DNA from: Quillaja saponaria
Taxonomy: Eukaryota > Streptophyta > Magnoliopsida > Fabales > Quillajaceae
DNA length: 64,000 bases
Assembly (NCBI GenBank): GCA_029379385.1
Contig: CM055607.1
Location: 30,811,235 to 30,875,234 of the forward strand
Direction: 5' to 3'
The position numbers were made by a program, and so were the translations under genes. Below the pieces are notes generated by a model, which saw nothing but the letters and a program-made list of their open reading frames with translations, did not search any database and had not been told where the DNA came from. Numbering within the stretch: position 1 is the first letter of the stretch; each line of letters starts with the position of its first letter. This document shows positions 39,403 through 51,100 of the stretch, piece after piece.

Positions 39403-42400
39403 TCATCCTGCAACGCACAAAAAGTACATTGTTAATAACAGTTCTCTTTGTTCCACGCAATCTTTCATTCACAATGAATTAGAAATTTACAATGTGCTAC
39501 CGTTACGAGAGCTGCTGACACCATCTACACAACAAACTGCAGCTTCATGATAGTATTTGCTGGGATTCTTGTTCAAGATGCATATCAAGTCCCTTTGAAA
39601 ATCACACAGAAAAATCAAAATACATAGAAGATGCTCATGGTTAATCTGTAACAATAGACGGGGATTGAGTGAAAATTTTGCTGTAATACACACGACGAGC
39701 ATGACACTTAAAAGTATATATAAAACAATACCAAATGTGGTACCATATTAGTTTCAAAACCTTGTTTCTGCAACAGAAAAGGGAATTGAAGTCTAGCTGG
39801 TCTGGGAAAACATTATGTATCTTTCCTGTCATATGGTAGATCCTAAAAGTTGTTCGTGCCATGAGATGCAACACAACAAGAAATCACAAATCACAATCAC
39901 GTGCTTGTTGTATAATACTCACTTTGGCATTATTCAATAGTCTTGCTATAACCAGCCAAATCTTTCAGAGCTATAAGTTAAAAGCATTTTAAGTAAAGCA
40001 TTTACCTGACTGGTGATTTTCATGATTCTCAGGGCCCCTACTGGTACTAGGTTTGCTGGAGCTTCGCTGGTTCATTATATGATTCATTGCCTGATTCTGT
40101 ATCACAAAATGGACCCATTAATGTCAATATGATTGCAACTAAATATACTTCAAGGATGTTATTCAACAGGAAAGGAAAGATGAAAAGAAACAAAAACAAG
40201 AAGCTATTTGAGTTGTTTAGCAAGAACTATATCCAACATTTCTAGTGTTTAAAAACGATATACACATAAAAGACAAATGGGTAAGTGACAATTCTTTATG
40301 ATTGTGGAGACATATTATTTATTGGTTCTTATACCGGCATGTGTTTTCACACTGCCTAACATCGTACTAGTGGCAGCAGATGAGGTAAGAAACGATGTTA
40401 ACTTCTGAAGTAGTAATCACGGAATTGATGAAGCTGAAAGGTATGGAAGTGTTATAAACAAATAAAAATTCCAATTCAGAAATAACATCAAGGACAAAAG
40501 TACCTGCATTAATTGTAATTGCATCTGGTGGGGACCAGTATATTGATGATAAGGACCACTGAAATTTGGGATTTGTGACTGAGTTCGGTCTGGTCTGCCA
40601 AGTGGGTTTACCATATGATCTGTCTGATTTGCTGCTTGCATTCTGGATTGATCAGGAGGGGGAACAGGTGGCATATGGAAGGCTGGCATAGGGAACCTTG
40701 GCCCGAAATGAGCTGCAGCAGCTGACGCAGGCAAGGCTGAGCCAGCTAACATATTGGGAAATGGCATTACTGGCCTATTCATGCCCATCTCCATTCCCAT
40801 TCCCATCCCCATCCCAATACCCATTCCCATTCCCATTGGTGGCATGTACTGCTGGATCCCAGGATACATCATAGGGACCATGCCACATCCCATGGACATC
40901 ATCTGCAGTAATAGGTTGCAATTAAACTCCAGTTATATAAAATGCAAGGTTTCAAAAATCCTCGGGTGAAAAATAAAGATCCACAACATGGACTATAAAT
41001 AAATATATTATATACAACCACCTGTGAAGAAGAGCACTATGCAGTGTGATAAGATTATTTACATATATTCAGCAAAGGAAGTATGTATAAAAACCCACCC
41101 CCTCTCTACCTTCAACTACATGATGCAACAATAGCTGGTAAATAAAAGCATAAAAACACAATACAGTATCAAGCAATTATTAGCATCTCTGGTTCTCACT
41201 CCCCTTCCCCCCCAACACCTGCTTGAAGCTCAAGATAAGTTAAACATAAAGGGGTGAAGCTATAAGTTTTTCTGAATCATAAACAAACAGGTATTTATTC
41301 AATTTTCCAACAAAAATAGATTATTTTATCCATGCCAATATATTATGACGTTATAACTACAAAGTTTCGGTGTTTAGATCATTTGGTTGGGCTCGGGACA
41401 TTAAAATAACCAGAAAATTTATGTGCAAAAATCACCGTTACTAGACTTACAGCATAAATGGAATTTGTCTTATTACACCAGCAGATCTTGTTATTCAATG
41501 TGCATACCAAAAAAAGTAGTACAATGAAGCCTCATTCTCCAATGAGAAGTAGAAGGAGCTAAATCGCACTTTAAAGCTGCAGCCATCTTGTTATTTCATA
41601 AATGCAATGTGCTAGATTGATTTGAAGTTTTGAACTTTCAACACATCCAAGTTTTCAGTAACTGCTTTTGCTCAAAAGGGAAAATAAGTTTTGACAAGAA
41701 GTAATCTTCCATTGGAATCTTATTACCTATCATCCAATTGAATGGTTGGGTTTGTTAAATATTCTCTTTTTTCCTTCTTTCCTTCTTGGGAATTACAATG
41801 TTCTAAATTTTAAAAGATGACAGCCCAGTTGTTAGCCTTCTTCTATACTAAGCTTCTCACATGATTAAGTTCTTCCCATGTATCTTCTCTTTTGGTCCCT
41901 TCAAAAGGAATATATGGGCATGTTATAATTATATATTAATTACTGTAGGGATGAGATAGTATTTTGGATTTGCCACCTTAATATCAGCAATACTTTGCTT
42001 AAGCAAGTATTTTCCTATTAGTAGGGAGTCACATGTCTCAAAATATAGAATCATGTATAGACCCATGGTTCTGATATAGTTATTACCAAAGATACAAGGT
42101 AGATATGCATTAAGCTCAGGGAATCAAATTAAGCATATACCTGCACTTGCATCTGAAGTGACTTCAAGTACTCAATTGCTTCATCCAGCATGGAAGCTTT
42201 GTCTGACTGTAATTTTCATAAAAAGAACCAAAAATATAAAATATAATTAGATTTGAAACAAGATATACTACCCAAAAAATGGCCCTAGATGTTCAAAAGG
42301 ACTAATGAAAAGTTAAAACAGTCTGTTGACCTTGTTGCAACGAGGTATAAGTTCTTGCAAAGCTCTCATCTTTTCATTTATCCTATCGCGACGTCTCTGC

Positions 42401-45400
42401 ATGTAAAAGAAATACAAAAACCCTTTTAAATTATGACAATCAACAAATAAGAAAGCTGATTTAGTTAATAATCTTAATGTAGTAGTAAATGCACATACCC
42501 TCTCTGAGAGATTGTGAACCTCTGCAGCTCGAGATCTCTTTGTAGATGCTGATCCTCGAGCTTGTTTTTTTGCATCCCCATTTTCAAAGTCAGCATCCTT
42601 TTAAGATAAGGCCAAATAAACATAAAACTATATATAAAGGATAAAAGATAAATAGAAAATCTTAAACCTAAACTGTAAAAACCATCATAGGTATTGCAGA
42701 AACAACCAATCAACTTGCTATCAAACTTACTTCTCAACTTTACATTTAGTGGAACCAATGCACTTAGCTTAGGACAAATGCATCCACAAGACCATAATCC
42801 ATATACATTTATTTCAATTTGGAGCAGATTGTTTCATATCCTGCCTAATAAATATTTAAAGGTACTGAAAAATGTAACTTGATAGACTTCCACCAAGGCA
42901 GACCATCCCTTCCTTATAGGTAAAAATATAAAAATTCTTATGAATATTTCACTTAGCATCTAGCAACTCTATCTCTTAATCTAGGTATGTTGGTTTTTAG
43001 CACAATAGATTTCCTTCTACCTGATAATGGATACTTAAACCTTAATGAACCTTGTCTGTTTGCAACTAAATCTTCAGAAATTTATTATCACACTAGGAAC
43101 ATGCCCTTCAAAGACCAATATGTTAATGTACAAATTTTAGTTTGCAATTATTTCAATTAACTATAACAACCAACAAGCATAAGTGTTGTACACTATTTTA
43201 GAAACTGGAAGAAGGGGAAGATGATGATTTGATGGTATGGGTTGGTGTTGCTGAACTATGTGTCAATGTGGTAATTCCCCACATTGTTTAGATGCGGGAT
43301 TTAACATTATATATAAGTATATGGGCTCACATCCCCTAATCCTAATTGATTGGTTTTAAGAGTGAGATTCTAACATGGTATCAAAGCCATCTAGACCCAG
43401 CAGGGCTCCTCAGTTACAATCTGGCCTAAGTTGCCACAACCCATAAACGTGTTAAATAAGTAACTCCTCCTAATGCTAATTGATTGGTTAGTATCAAAGT
43501 TGGGCCCCAAGTTAATTGGTAAACTGAAATATACATGCACTCGATGGGTTCTGAACCCATAATCTCTTTCTCCATCCTCTTACAACTGAAGAAGCTAAAT
43601 TCAACCAGTGTTAGTGACAAGTCCACACAATAATATAGGGCTTACTTTTGATTTTAAAAGGGATGACTAGTGGTTCGTTGTCTCCTTTTATGTAATTACC
43701 ATTCTAAGTTATCTAACTGAAGTATTCATACTCCATTAATCTGAGTACTCAAGCTGAAACACATGAATGATATAACTAACACTTAGGAGTTCTAGTATTT
43801 TAAGTTTAGCATGTACCAAGCACCCATGTTTTCTCCTACTATCAATGACATTATCCCACGCAGGACCCATACCAATCTCTCTTGTCTAAAAGACCCATCT
43901 AGCACCCTTGGAAATTTCAATAGTATAATTGTAAGCACATACCTTTCATGCATTCAATAATCACATTTTGAGCCTCCTGTAGTATACTACTCTTGGGAAA
44001 CTAGATCTACCCTTTTTCCATTCAGCCACACCCCATCATGCCAACAAGTCACCATCTTTCCTTTCTTTTTCTATCACTCTCTGGTCCATTCTTTCTTTCA
44101 CTCCACTTGCATAACAGACAAAATGCTGGGAGGACCGGACGACAGAACGAATCCCGTGACACACGCCATCAGAAGCTCGCAACCACAAATATCACTCTCG
44201 AAAAACCCAATCTTCCACTGGCCCACTAAAACTACAACATCCATTAATCATCGTTCCATATTTTATCACGGTCTAAAGCCCCGGTTCTCCACCATACCTG
44301 GCAGACATTAAGTCGACTTACATTGCCACGTGTACAAAAATTGACTGACTCTATGTTTCTCCACCGTACACCGAAACACTAATAATTTGAGGTAATTTAT
44401 TATTTTATCACATCTAAAATATATTATTTTAAATTTAAATACTTTAATTAAAAATCTACCAACTCTTTGTCTCCAATAATGAACTAACCAATTTTAATTA
44501 TTTTTTTTCTCAAATAATGACCTAACTAATATTTTAATTTTTTTATTAAATAATTATTAATCTTTTATTTATATTTTTAATTCAATGATAATTTTTATTA
44601 AACTAAATTGAGAATACTATAAAAAATAATAATCAAATTAAAATAAAACTTTCTTTTTCAATAAATATAATTTTTATTTTTAATGAACTGAATTTCATTC
44701 TAAAATTCATTTAAAATGTAATAAATTATAATGTTTATTCGTTCCAAATATACTACAACATGCACCGATAGTTGGATCCTACAAGAAGGGGTGCTCACGT
44801 TAACCCACGCCACTCACCCTGCGCACGATACAGTAGACCGACACATAGGGAATGAGAACCAAGAAAAAAAAAAAAGGTCGTAGTGGTTCACTAACCTCGC
44901 TTTGACACTCGGACTCTTCGGTTTCCCGACCCTTCCGCTTCCGATCGTCGGCCGGCGGCTCGGCGCTGGCGCTAGAGCCACCTGGAGAAGATGATACAGT
45001 CGTCTCACATGTTGCCATATCCCTCCCATTTTCGCCACCACCGGCGCACGATGTCATAGCCACCGCGATTCTAGCAGCACGCATTGTCCCATGACCCTGG
45101 TCCATGTCCCTTATTGGCTCAGCTGCAATTTTGCCAATCTCCGAGGCTTTGGAAGCCCGCCTTACAGCAGGTGTCTCGCTTGAGTCCACAACAGTTGATT
45201 CCCTCAACACTGCCTTCGATCTCGACGGCCCTGGTTCAGTTCTCGCATTGTGCATCGAAAAATGCGCAAAGTTCTGTATCTTTGAATCCCCTTGCTCCTC
45301 CCTCATTGAAGGCGGTATTGGCGGCCTAGTACCCACCGCTCTCAACGGTTGCCGGAGTTCCGAGATATGAGATGTACGAACGGGAGGTACCGTCGTCGTC

Positions 45401-45939
45401 GTTTTAGTACTAGTATTACTGTTATTATTGTGGTTGTTAACAGTCGTCGGTGGGTAAAGAAGGTCGGCGCAGAAATTGTGATCCAAGGGAGGATCGTCCA
45501 CCATTGGATAGTGAAGCCAGGAAGCCATTTCGTCTTCTTGCATGAATAGGTGTTGGATATGGTCCTGCTCTGCTTCTAACTGCTGTGGGGATCGAAACTC
45601 CCTTGCAGACGTGGATGACTCGGCGGGAATTACAGAATCAGTATATCTGGGTGACTGTAATTTCTTCGTAGATCGCTGGTTCTGGCTTTGCATCACAACC
45701 TGGCCGTTTTCCCATAAGAGTTCCATGGTCTCGTCCTCTGGCCTGTAAAACATTTCACTCTCAATCAAAAAACCCAGCAGGCCATACATAAGCCACAAAT
45801 AAATTACAAAATACATTGGTAGAAGAAGAACAACAACAACTTACATGGCGGATTTTCTTGGGCGAGTTAATCGCCCAGAAGAAGTGGGTAGTGAGTAATC
45901 GTCTTCTTCCATATCGAAATCTGGAACATAGTGATTCAT
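39403..45939 (-). CDS. PIF1: Phytochrome-interacting bHLH transcription factor, PIF1/PIL5-like
   Basis: Nine coding exons in transcript order: 45939-45845, 45742-44896, 42597-42499, 42396-42331, 42206-42141, 40902-40504, 40096-40006 and a terminal piece ending in TGA at 39405-39403, that is eight clear exons or exon parts plus a probable untranslated first exon above 46,070. The frame is kept and the product is about 555 residues. It starts [18 protein letters not shown], like PIF1. The active phyB-binding motif [16 protein letters not shown] lies at about residue 38. A long Ser/Pro-rich region with poly-Asn follows, then [15 protein letters not shown] and the bHLH (basic region [20 protein letters not shown] with the H-E-R contact residues, helix 2 to SLQMQVQ). 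The tail has [12 protein letters not shown] and an unusual Gly-Met run. Role: nuclear G-box-binding repressor of seed germination and greening, degraded after phytochrome activation. The C-terminal ending is the least certain part. Confidence 0.92.
42598..44895. other. Large third coding-region intron of PIF1 (2.3 kb)
   Basis: Lies between the exon ending SECQSE and the exon starting DADFENG. It holds a TRIM-like LTR remnant (43,267 onward), a perfect CACGTG G-box (44,328-44,333) and AT-rich DNA. The small open frames inside it have no family support. Confidence 0.75.
43267..43500 (+). mobile_element. TRIM-like LTR remnant with primer-binding site
   Basis: 43,267-43,375 begins TGTGGTAATTCCCCACATTG and ends GATTCTAACA, about 109 bases. 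It is followed immediately by TGGTATCAAAGCC (43,376-43,388), which matches the tRNA-iMet primer-binding site TGGTATCAGAGC used by plant copia and TRIM elements. TRIM LTRs are typically about 100-250 bases with a CCCACATTG-type start. A degenerate second copy of the LTR 3' part (CTAATGCTAATTGATTGGTT...GTATCAAAG) occurs at about 43,464-43,500. The element sits in a PIF1 intron, opposite to the gene's strand. Confidence 0.75.
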
Positions 45940-48164
45940 ATTGCCTCTGTTGCACTGAATAATAGTACATACTACTAATCTTAGTAAGCAAAATTCATCA
46001 GAAATAAAAAAACCAAATTGAAAAGAAGCAATTTAATTGAGCTGAATGGTGAGAAATTGATACTCACAGGTCACATATTGCAATTCTAGTCTAGCCCACC
46101 ATTTCTTTTTCTTTTTCTCTGCTCTAAAACATTGTTTTTGCTGTTTCTGGACAATTCTTTGAATCTAATCTAATGGAGAAAGAAAATTTATGTGCACCAT
46201 ATTTTGTGTTGGATAGCAGCCACTAGCTACTGTTCCTCTTTCTTTGCCTTTCGTGTTAATGTCGCTGGCAGCATCCCCCAAAGATAAGGCCTCTCCGAAT
46301 AATATGAAGGAAAACGACGAATTGGATTTTTGACGGTTTGTCCTTTTTTTTCTTAAAATACTATAAATTAAAATTCTTTTATCTCTTTACCAAAGTTGTA
46401 TTTTTTTTTTAATTCGACATGAATGCATGTCTTAACTCATAAAAAAATCACTACACCAGAAAGAGATAATAAAAAGAAGGGAATCCAAAACCATAGATTA
46501 CATTAGGTGAATATATATATATATTTGTTATTTATTTATTTATTATTTTTCTTTGGATATGATGTTATTTAAATTAAGAGACACATATTTGTTGAATACG
46601 ATTAAAGTATCAATTAATCTCACTTCTTGTTTAGTATAATAATAATAATAATAATAACACTGAATTAATTAATTGCACGAGACAAGCGTGTGGGATTTGG
46701 CTTTTGAAAGTGGAAAAGCAATTAACGGTAAACCGTCATTAAAAAAACCTACTTAACGGTTAACAATGGATTGTTAGTGGGGTACTCTTCGTTTTAAGTC
46801 ATCAACCAAATAAAGAAAAAGCTATTTGTAATTTATAGTTACGTCTTTTAAAACGCGCCAAGCTTGGTAACAAAAAAAATAATACACCGCGGGCTTTAAC
46901 TTTGATATCGGGCCTTAAGTCCCAACTCCCACCCCTTCTCCCATTGCCAGAATTCAGTTCAGTCATCGGTGTTTCCCTAACACTATCTGTGGATAAAAAA
47001 AATATTAAGAAAATTTGATTAAAACACAGTTTTATTTATTTATTTATATTGAGTGATTCCAAACTAAAATCATGTAATTTAGTACGTACAAATTCTTTAT
47101 TTTATTCGATACATGATGTTATGGAATAATTATTTTTTAATTTCATAGGCATGTAGCCATGGAGTGCTTATGCTATTATAGCCACTTTATTTCATAAAAA
47201 TGTTGCATTCATGAATTCTTAAACCCATTAAATGATAGAATTTCTCATTCTTAATTTTATAGGATAAGTTCAATTTAGTCAACTAATAAAAATATTCTTA
47301 TATCATTAAATAAATTATTCAATAAGAAGTTTTTAGTCTTAATATTTTTAAATGTGTAGAAGATAATTTATCCCCATTTGGAAGTATTACTTTCTCTTAA
47401 CACTCTCACTCAAAATGCTACTACAATTCTAATTTCATGTTTACAAAATGTATTTTTTTTATGAAATAAGTGTTAAAAGTATCCTTATCTTTCACAAATT
47501 CATTCTCTCATTTTTTTATTTTTTTTAAATAAGTAAGAAAGTAAAATAAAATAAGAATATTTTATTTTAGGCGGGGACCAGTTGACCGACACTTTAGGCG
47601 GGGGAGACCCACTTTTTCTTCCTCCACACCCACTCTTTCAATTTTGTAACTAAATTATTGAGTAATGATTAGGTGTTCTCAAGTCAACAAAATCATTAAT
47701 TGTTCTTTAGGTATTATAAAACATTAATTTGAAAAAGAAATTGAAGGAGCCAGTAAATTTTACGTTCACAATGAATAAACATACTTGCACTCGGAGAAAT
47801 ACTTAGCAAAGAATATGTTATTTAATCTTTGCTTTCATCTAGAATAAATAAATTTTTTTTTTTTTTTTTTTTTAAAGGAACTTATAATGAACTCAAATAA
47901 AAAAAGATGAAAAGAAAGAAAAGGAGGAGAGAGCTGGTGGGAAAAGAATCATCAACATTGACCTCCCCATGACTACATTGAAGTTCAGGCTCCCAAAAGA
48001 ACATACTATATATTCAAGAAAAATTGTAGACTTTAATTTTGCACTTCAAAGGAAAATCAAAGAAAAACTCTATCCTGCAAAACTAACATTAATGTTTTTG
48101 CATATTGGTAATTGACGTATTATGATTATCTATATCAGAGAATCTATGGATACTGGTGAAGATT
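45940..48164. other. PIF1 5' region and AT-rich spacer
   Basis: On the minus strand a donor (GTGAGTATC, about 46,070) and acceptor (ATTCAG/TGCAAC, about 45,955) suggest a 5'-UTR intron in PIF1, with the leader exon up to about 46,200. Beyond that lie AT-rich DNA, an (ATA)n microsatellite (about 46,638-46,660) and a long poly-T run (about 47,848-47,873). A short GC-richer motif TTTAGGCGGGG is repeated at about 47,568 and 47,592. No gene. Confidence 0.5.
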
Positions 48165-48424
48165 TTAATATCCCATGCCTGCTCCCATTGCTGGGCTTTC
48201 CTTCTCATCGTGGGAAAGTTCAACCACAGCAGCCTCGGTTGTAGCCACACTACAATAAATATTTAAATTAAAAGGAAATACAAATGGTTTTTAAGGTACA
48301 GAATCATAAAAAATGTTTGGAGATTCCTAAGTTTACCTTGCAGAATCGACGAGGGCTGTTCTAATGACTTTTAATGGATCAATGATTCCTGCTTTTATCA
48401 TGTCAACATACCCACCCGGAAAAA
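48165..48424 (-). pseudogene. Stranded 3' end of a mitochondrial CPN60 (HSP60) gene
   Basis: Two exons remain. The first (48,424 to 48,337) encodes GGYVDMIKAGIIDPLKVIRT then ALVDSA, and the last (48,249-48,165) encodes SVATTEAAVVELSHDEKES, then PAMGAGMGY and stop. They are joined by an 87-bp GT-AG intron in frame. YVDMxKAGIIDPxKVxRTALxDAASV followed by a Gly-Met tail is the C-terminal signature of mitochondrial chaperonin CPN60. The preceding 500 or so codons (ATPase and apical domains) are absent upstream, where the sequence becomes repetitive. Because the intron is kept, this is a DNA-level fragment, not a processed retrocopy. It cannot make a working chaperonin. Confidence 0.85.
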
Positions 48425-50870
48425 CAGGCAGAGTAGAATTCACATAGCAAGAAATATACTGGAGAAAGCTTATTTCTTTTGGGTTGGGGGGTAAAGTTTA
48501 TTCTTTTGTATGATTGTTAGGAATGCAGATGAACTGCCAATGAGTCTTAGCTTAAATGGCACTCCGTGATTTTAAAATGCTTGGTATGTACCGTATATGG
48601 TTATCTCATGAGCCGAGCTTGAGCTTAGCTTGTTTGAGATTGACTCGATAAAGCTCGGTCTCAACTCTACTAGTCTGAGTTTACGAGTAGAGTTCCAACA
48701 AGATTTTGAGTTCGACTAGAATATCAAGTTTTTGGATTAATCACTAAGCTCGCGAGTATTTCGCGAATAAGTTCAATCCATAATATTTTACTAATTACTC
48801 TAGGTTTACTTTTTTGACTTTATCAAAACTTCAAGTTCTAAGTTCAACTTTAAATTTTATCTCACTCTCGGCCAAACATATTAAATTATTTAAATGATTT
48901 ATATTGTTATTGTTATTAAACAGGTATAGGTATATTGATTTAAACAGGAAAAAAAACACTTAGTTTAAAAATATGCCTTACGAGCTTAAGCCAAGCTCAA
49001 ATAGTCACGAGTCAAGCTAGAGCCAATATCGAACCCAAGTGTTATTTTTTATTGAACACGAGTCGAGCTTGAACAAACAAAAAATATCTCGAACTCAAAT
49101 TGAGCTTAGTTGAATAGACTCAAAATCTGCTCGTGCCCAACTTTAGGTCACTACTACTTATATATTGATTAACAAACAATATAAGAACTTCCATTGAAGA
49201 TAAATTAATTTTGACCACTGAAAATAAAATTTTAATTGCATAATTTTAACATAACTACTTATACCAAAAAATTTATCAACTTAAATCAAACATTTAGTGA
49301 ATTTTGTTATATTAGTAAATGCTTTCTTCTCATATATAATATATATTTTTTTTTTTATCATAATTTTTTAAAATATAATGAACTCACATATTCATATCAT
49401 ACCATACCAAAGTACTACTTCCATGATAGTAGAACTTTATATCAAGATATTCTAAAAATTAAATTTCACATGAGAATATCTGAACATATCTGTAAGCTTC
49501 ATTGAGGCCTTTACAGTATTATAAAATTCATTCTCAAAAACAAAAGAAATTTCCTATACTTTTTCATCCTCCATTACCCTATATATATCAAGAGCTAGCT
49601 TAACCCTAAATGTGGCTGATCTTCTGGATAAGTGAAATAAGATTGGCCATGGTTAAAGGCATCTCTTGGTATTCATCTAAACCTGTTTCCATAAACTCTT
49701 GTACATTTTGTTTCGATTAAAATGTTGATCACACACCTACTACAATCTTGCTGATAATACCCATTGCACAAAGTTTCTTCTTTGCCTATCATCATGCATA
49801 ATAACAAAGATTGTGTTTATAATAGACTATTTTTCTTCTTCTAATTCTTCTACATAATAATAATGGATTGCAATTACTTTAAACAATTAATTTCTTCCTT
49901 TTCTTTTCTATTAATTCTTTTCAATTTTAATACCAGTAGAATTGAAATTAACTAAGGATGAACTTCAAAATATGTTAATTATTTTAATTTCACACTTATC
50001 ATATCTATCAAAAATATTATTGAGGAACAGTGGAGAAATTAAGATTGACTTACGAGCATGACATTTTAATTGATGTCAAACTTTTTTTTTTTTTTGGCAT
50101 CGTACCACTTGTAATGGCCAAATGTTATTCGATAGTTAATTCACTAAAAACAGTTACTTTATGCTTGAATAAGTTTCGATTGACAGAAGGAGTTAAACCT
50201 TCTTTTTACCAAACGCTAATCCCTCTTAACCCAATGTTTAAACCTAAATAATATCTCACACATGAATATACCAGATCCAAAAACATGAAGGCATAAAAAG
50301 ACAAGGAAGGACAAGGATGATGTTAAACATCAATCACTTTAATTTTTTAATTACTAATGCTGCTTTCAACACTACCCTTTAATTGAAAGCAAACACTCAC
50401 AAATAAATAAATAAAACCCTAGCTCCCTCAGGAACAACTTCTGCAATGTGCTTCCGCTGTTTCCATCACTGTCTATTGCCAGGGTTCTTGGCCATTCTTC
50501 TCACAAGTCAGCTCATGTTCTACCATGCACAACCACTCTTCAATAAGCCAATGCATGATTCTTGTCATCAAGTACTTCAGACTAGCTAATATTTTTTCGT
50601 TTAGTACTTGTAATCACAAATTGATGTTTGTTTTCACAAAAAAATGGTTCCTTGTAATGATTACAACTGGGATCTAAAAGAACCTAAGTTGATTCCCGTC
50701 AAGTTTTCTAAGTATTTCTGGGTGCAACTAGAAAAAGAATCTTAAACAGGTATCCCATAATTTGTAAACTACAAATGTAAAAAGGAAGCTGCTCACATTT
50801 CAGCGTAAAAGTATAATCCTGACGAGGAAACGATTTGACTACTACCCTATCTCCAAAACCTTCAAATACC
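48425..50870. other. AT-rich intergenic DNA with repeat sequence
   Basis: 48,600-49,150 is dense in GAGCTTGAGC/CTCGAGC-like motifs in both orientations (for example GAGCCGAGCTTGAGC at 48,611 and GAGTCGAGCTTGAAC at 49,061), a pattern common in degenerate plant DNA transposons; ends are not resolvable. The rest is AT-rich without a supported gene. The 3' UTR of CLASP probably reaches down to about 50,870. Confidence 0.45.
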
Positions 50871-51100
50871 ATCAATAATGTTTCCCAAGCTGTAGATTAC
50901 ACGGCACTCTGTTTCCGCCATAAGCACTCTGAAAACTAAATATTAGCAGGGGGGAGAAAAGATATATAGATACAAAAAGGAGAATGACAAAGGGGATAGA
51001 CAAATAAAACCCACCCGCCTTTGAAACACATACACACAATATACAAAATACACAACAATTAACATGTAAACACCACAAACCCACATCCCAAATGAACCAG

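Noticed and set aside
44038..44311. Two frames in the PIF1 third coding intron
   Set aside because: No homology, and both PIF1 exons flank them with good splice signals.
49236..50251. Frames of 89 and 73 codons in the PIF1-CLASP spacer
   Set aside because: AT-rich low-complexity translations lacking any family signature.
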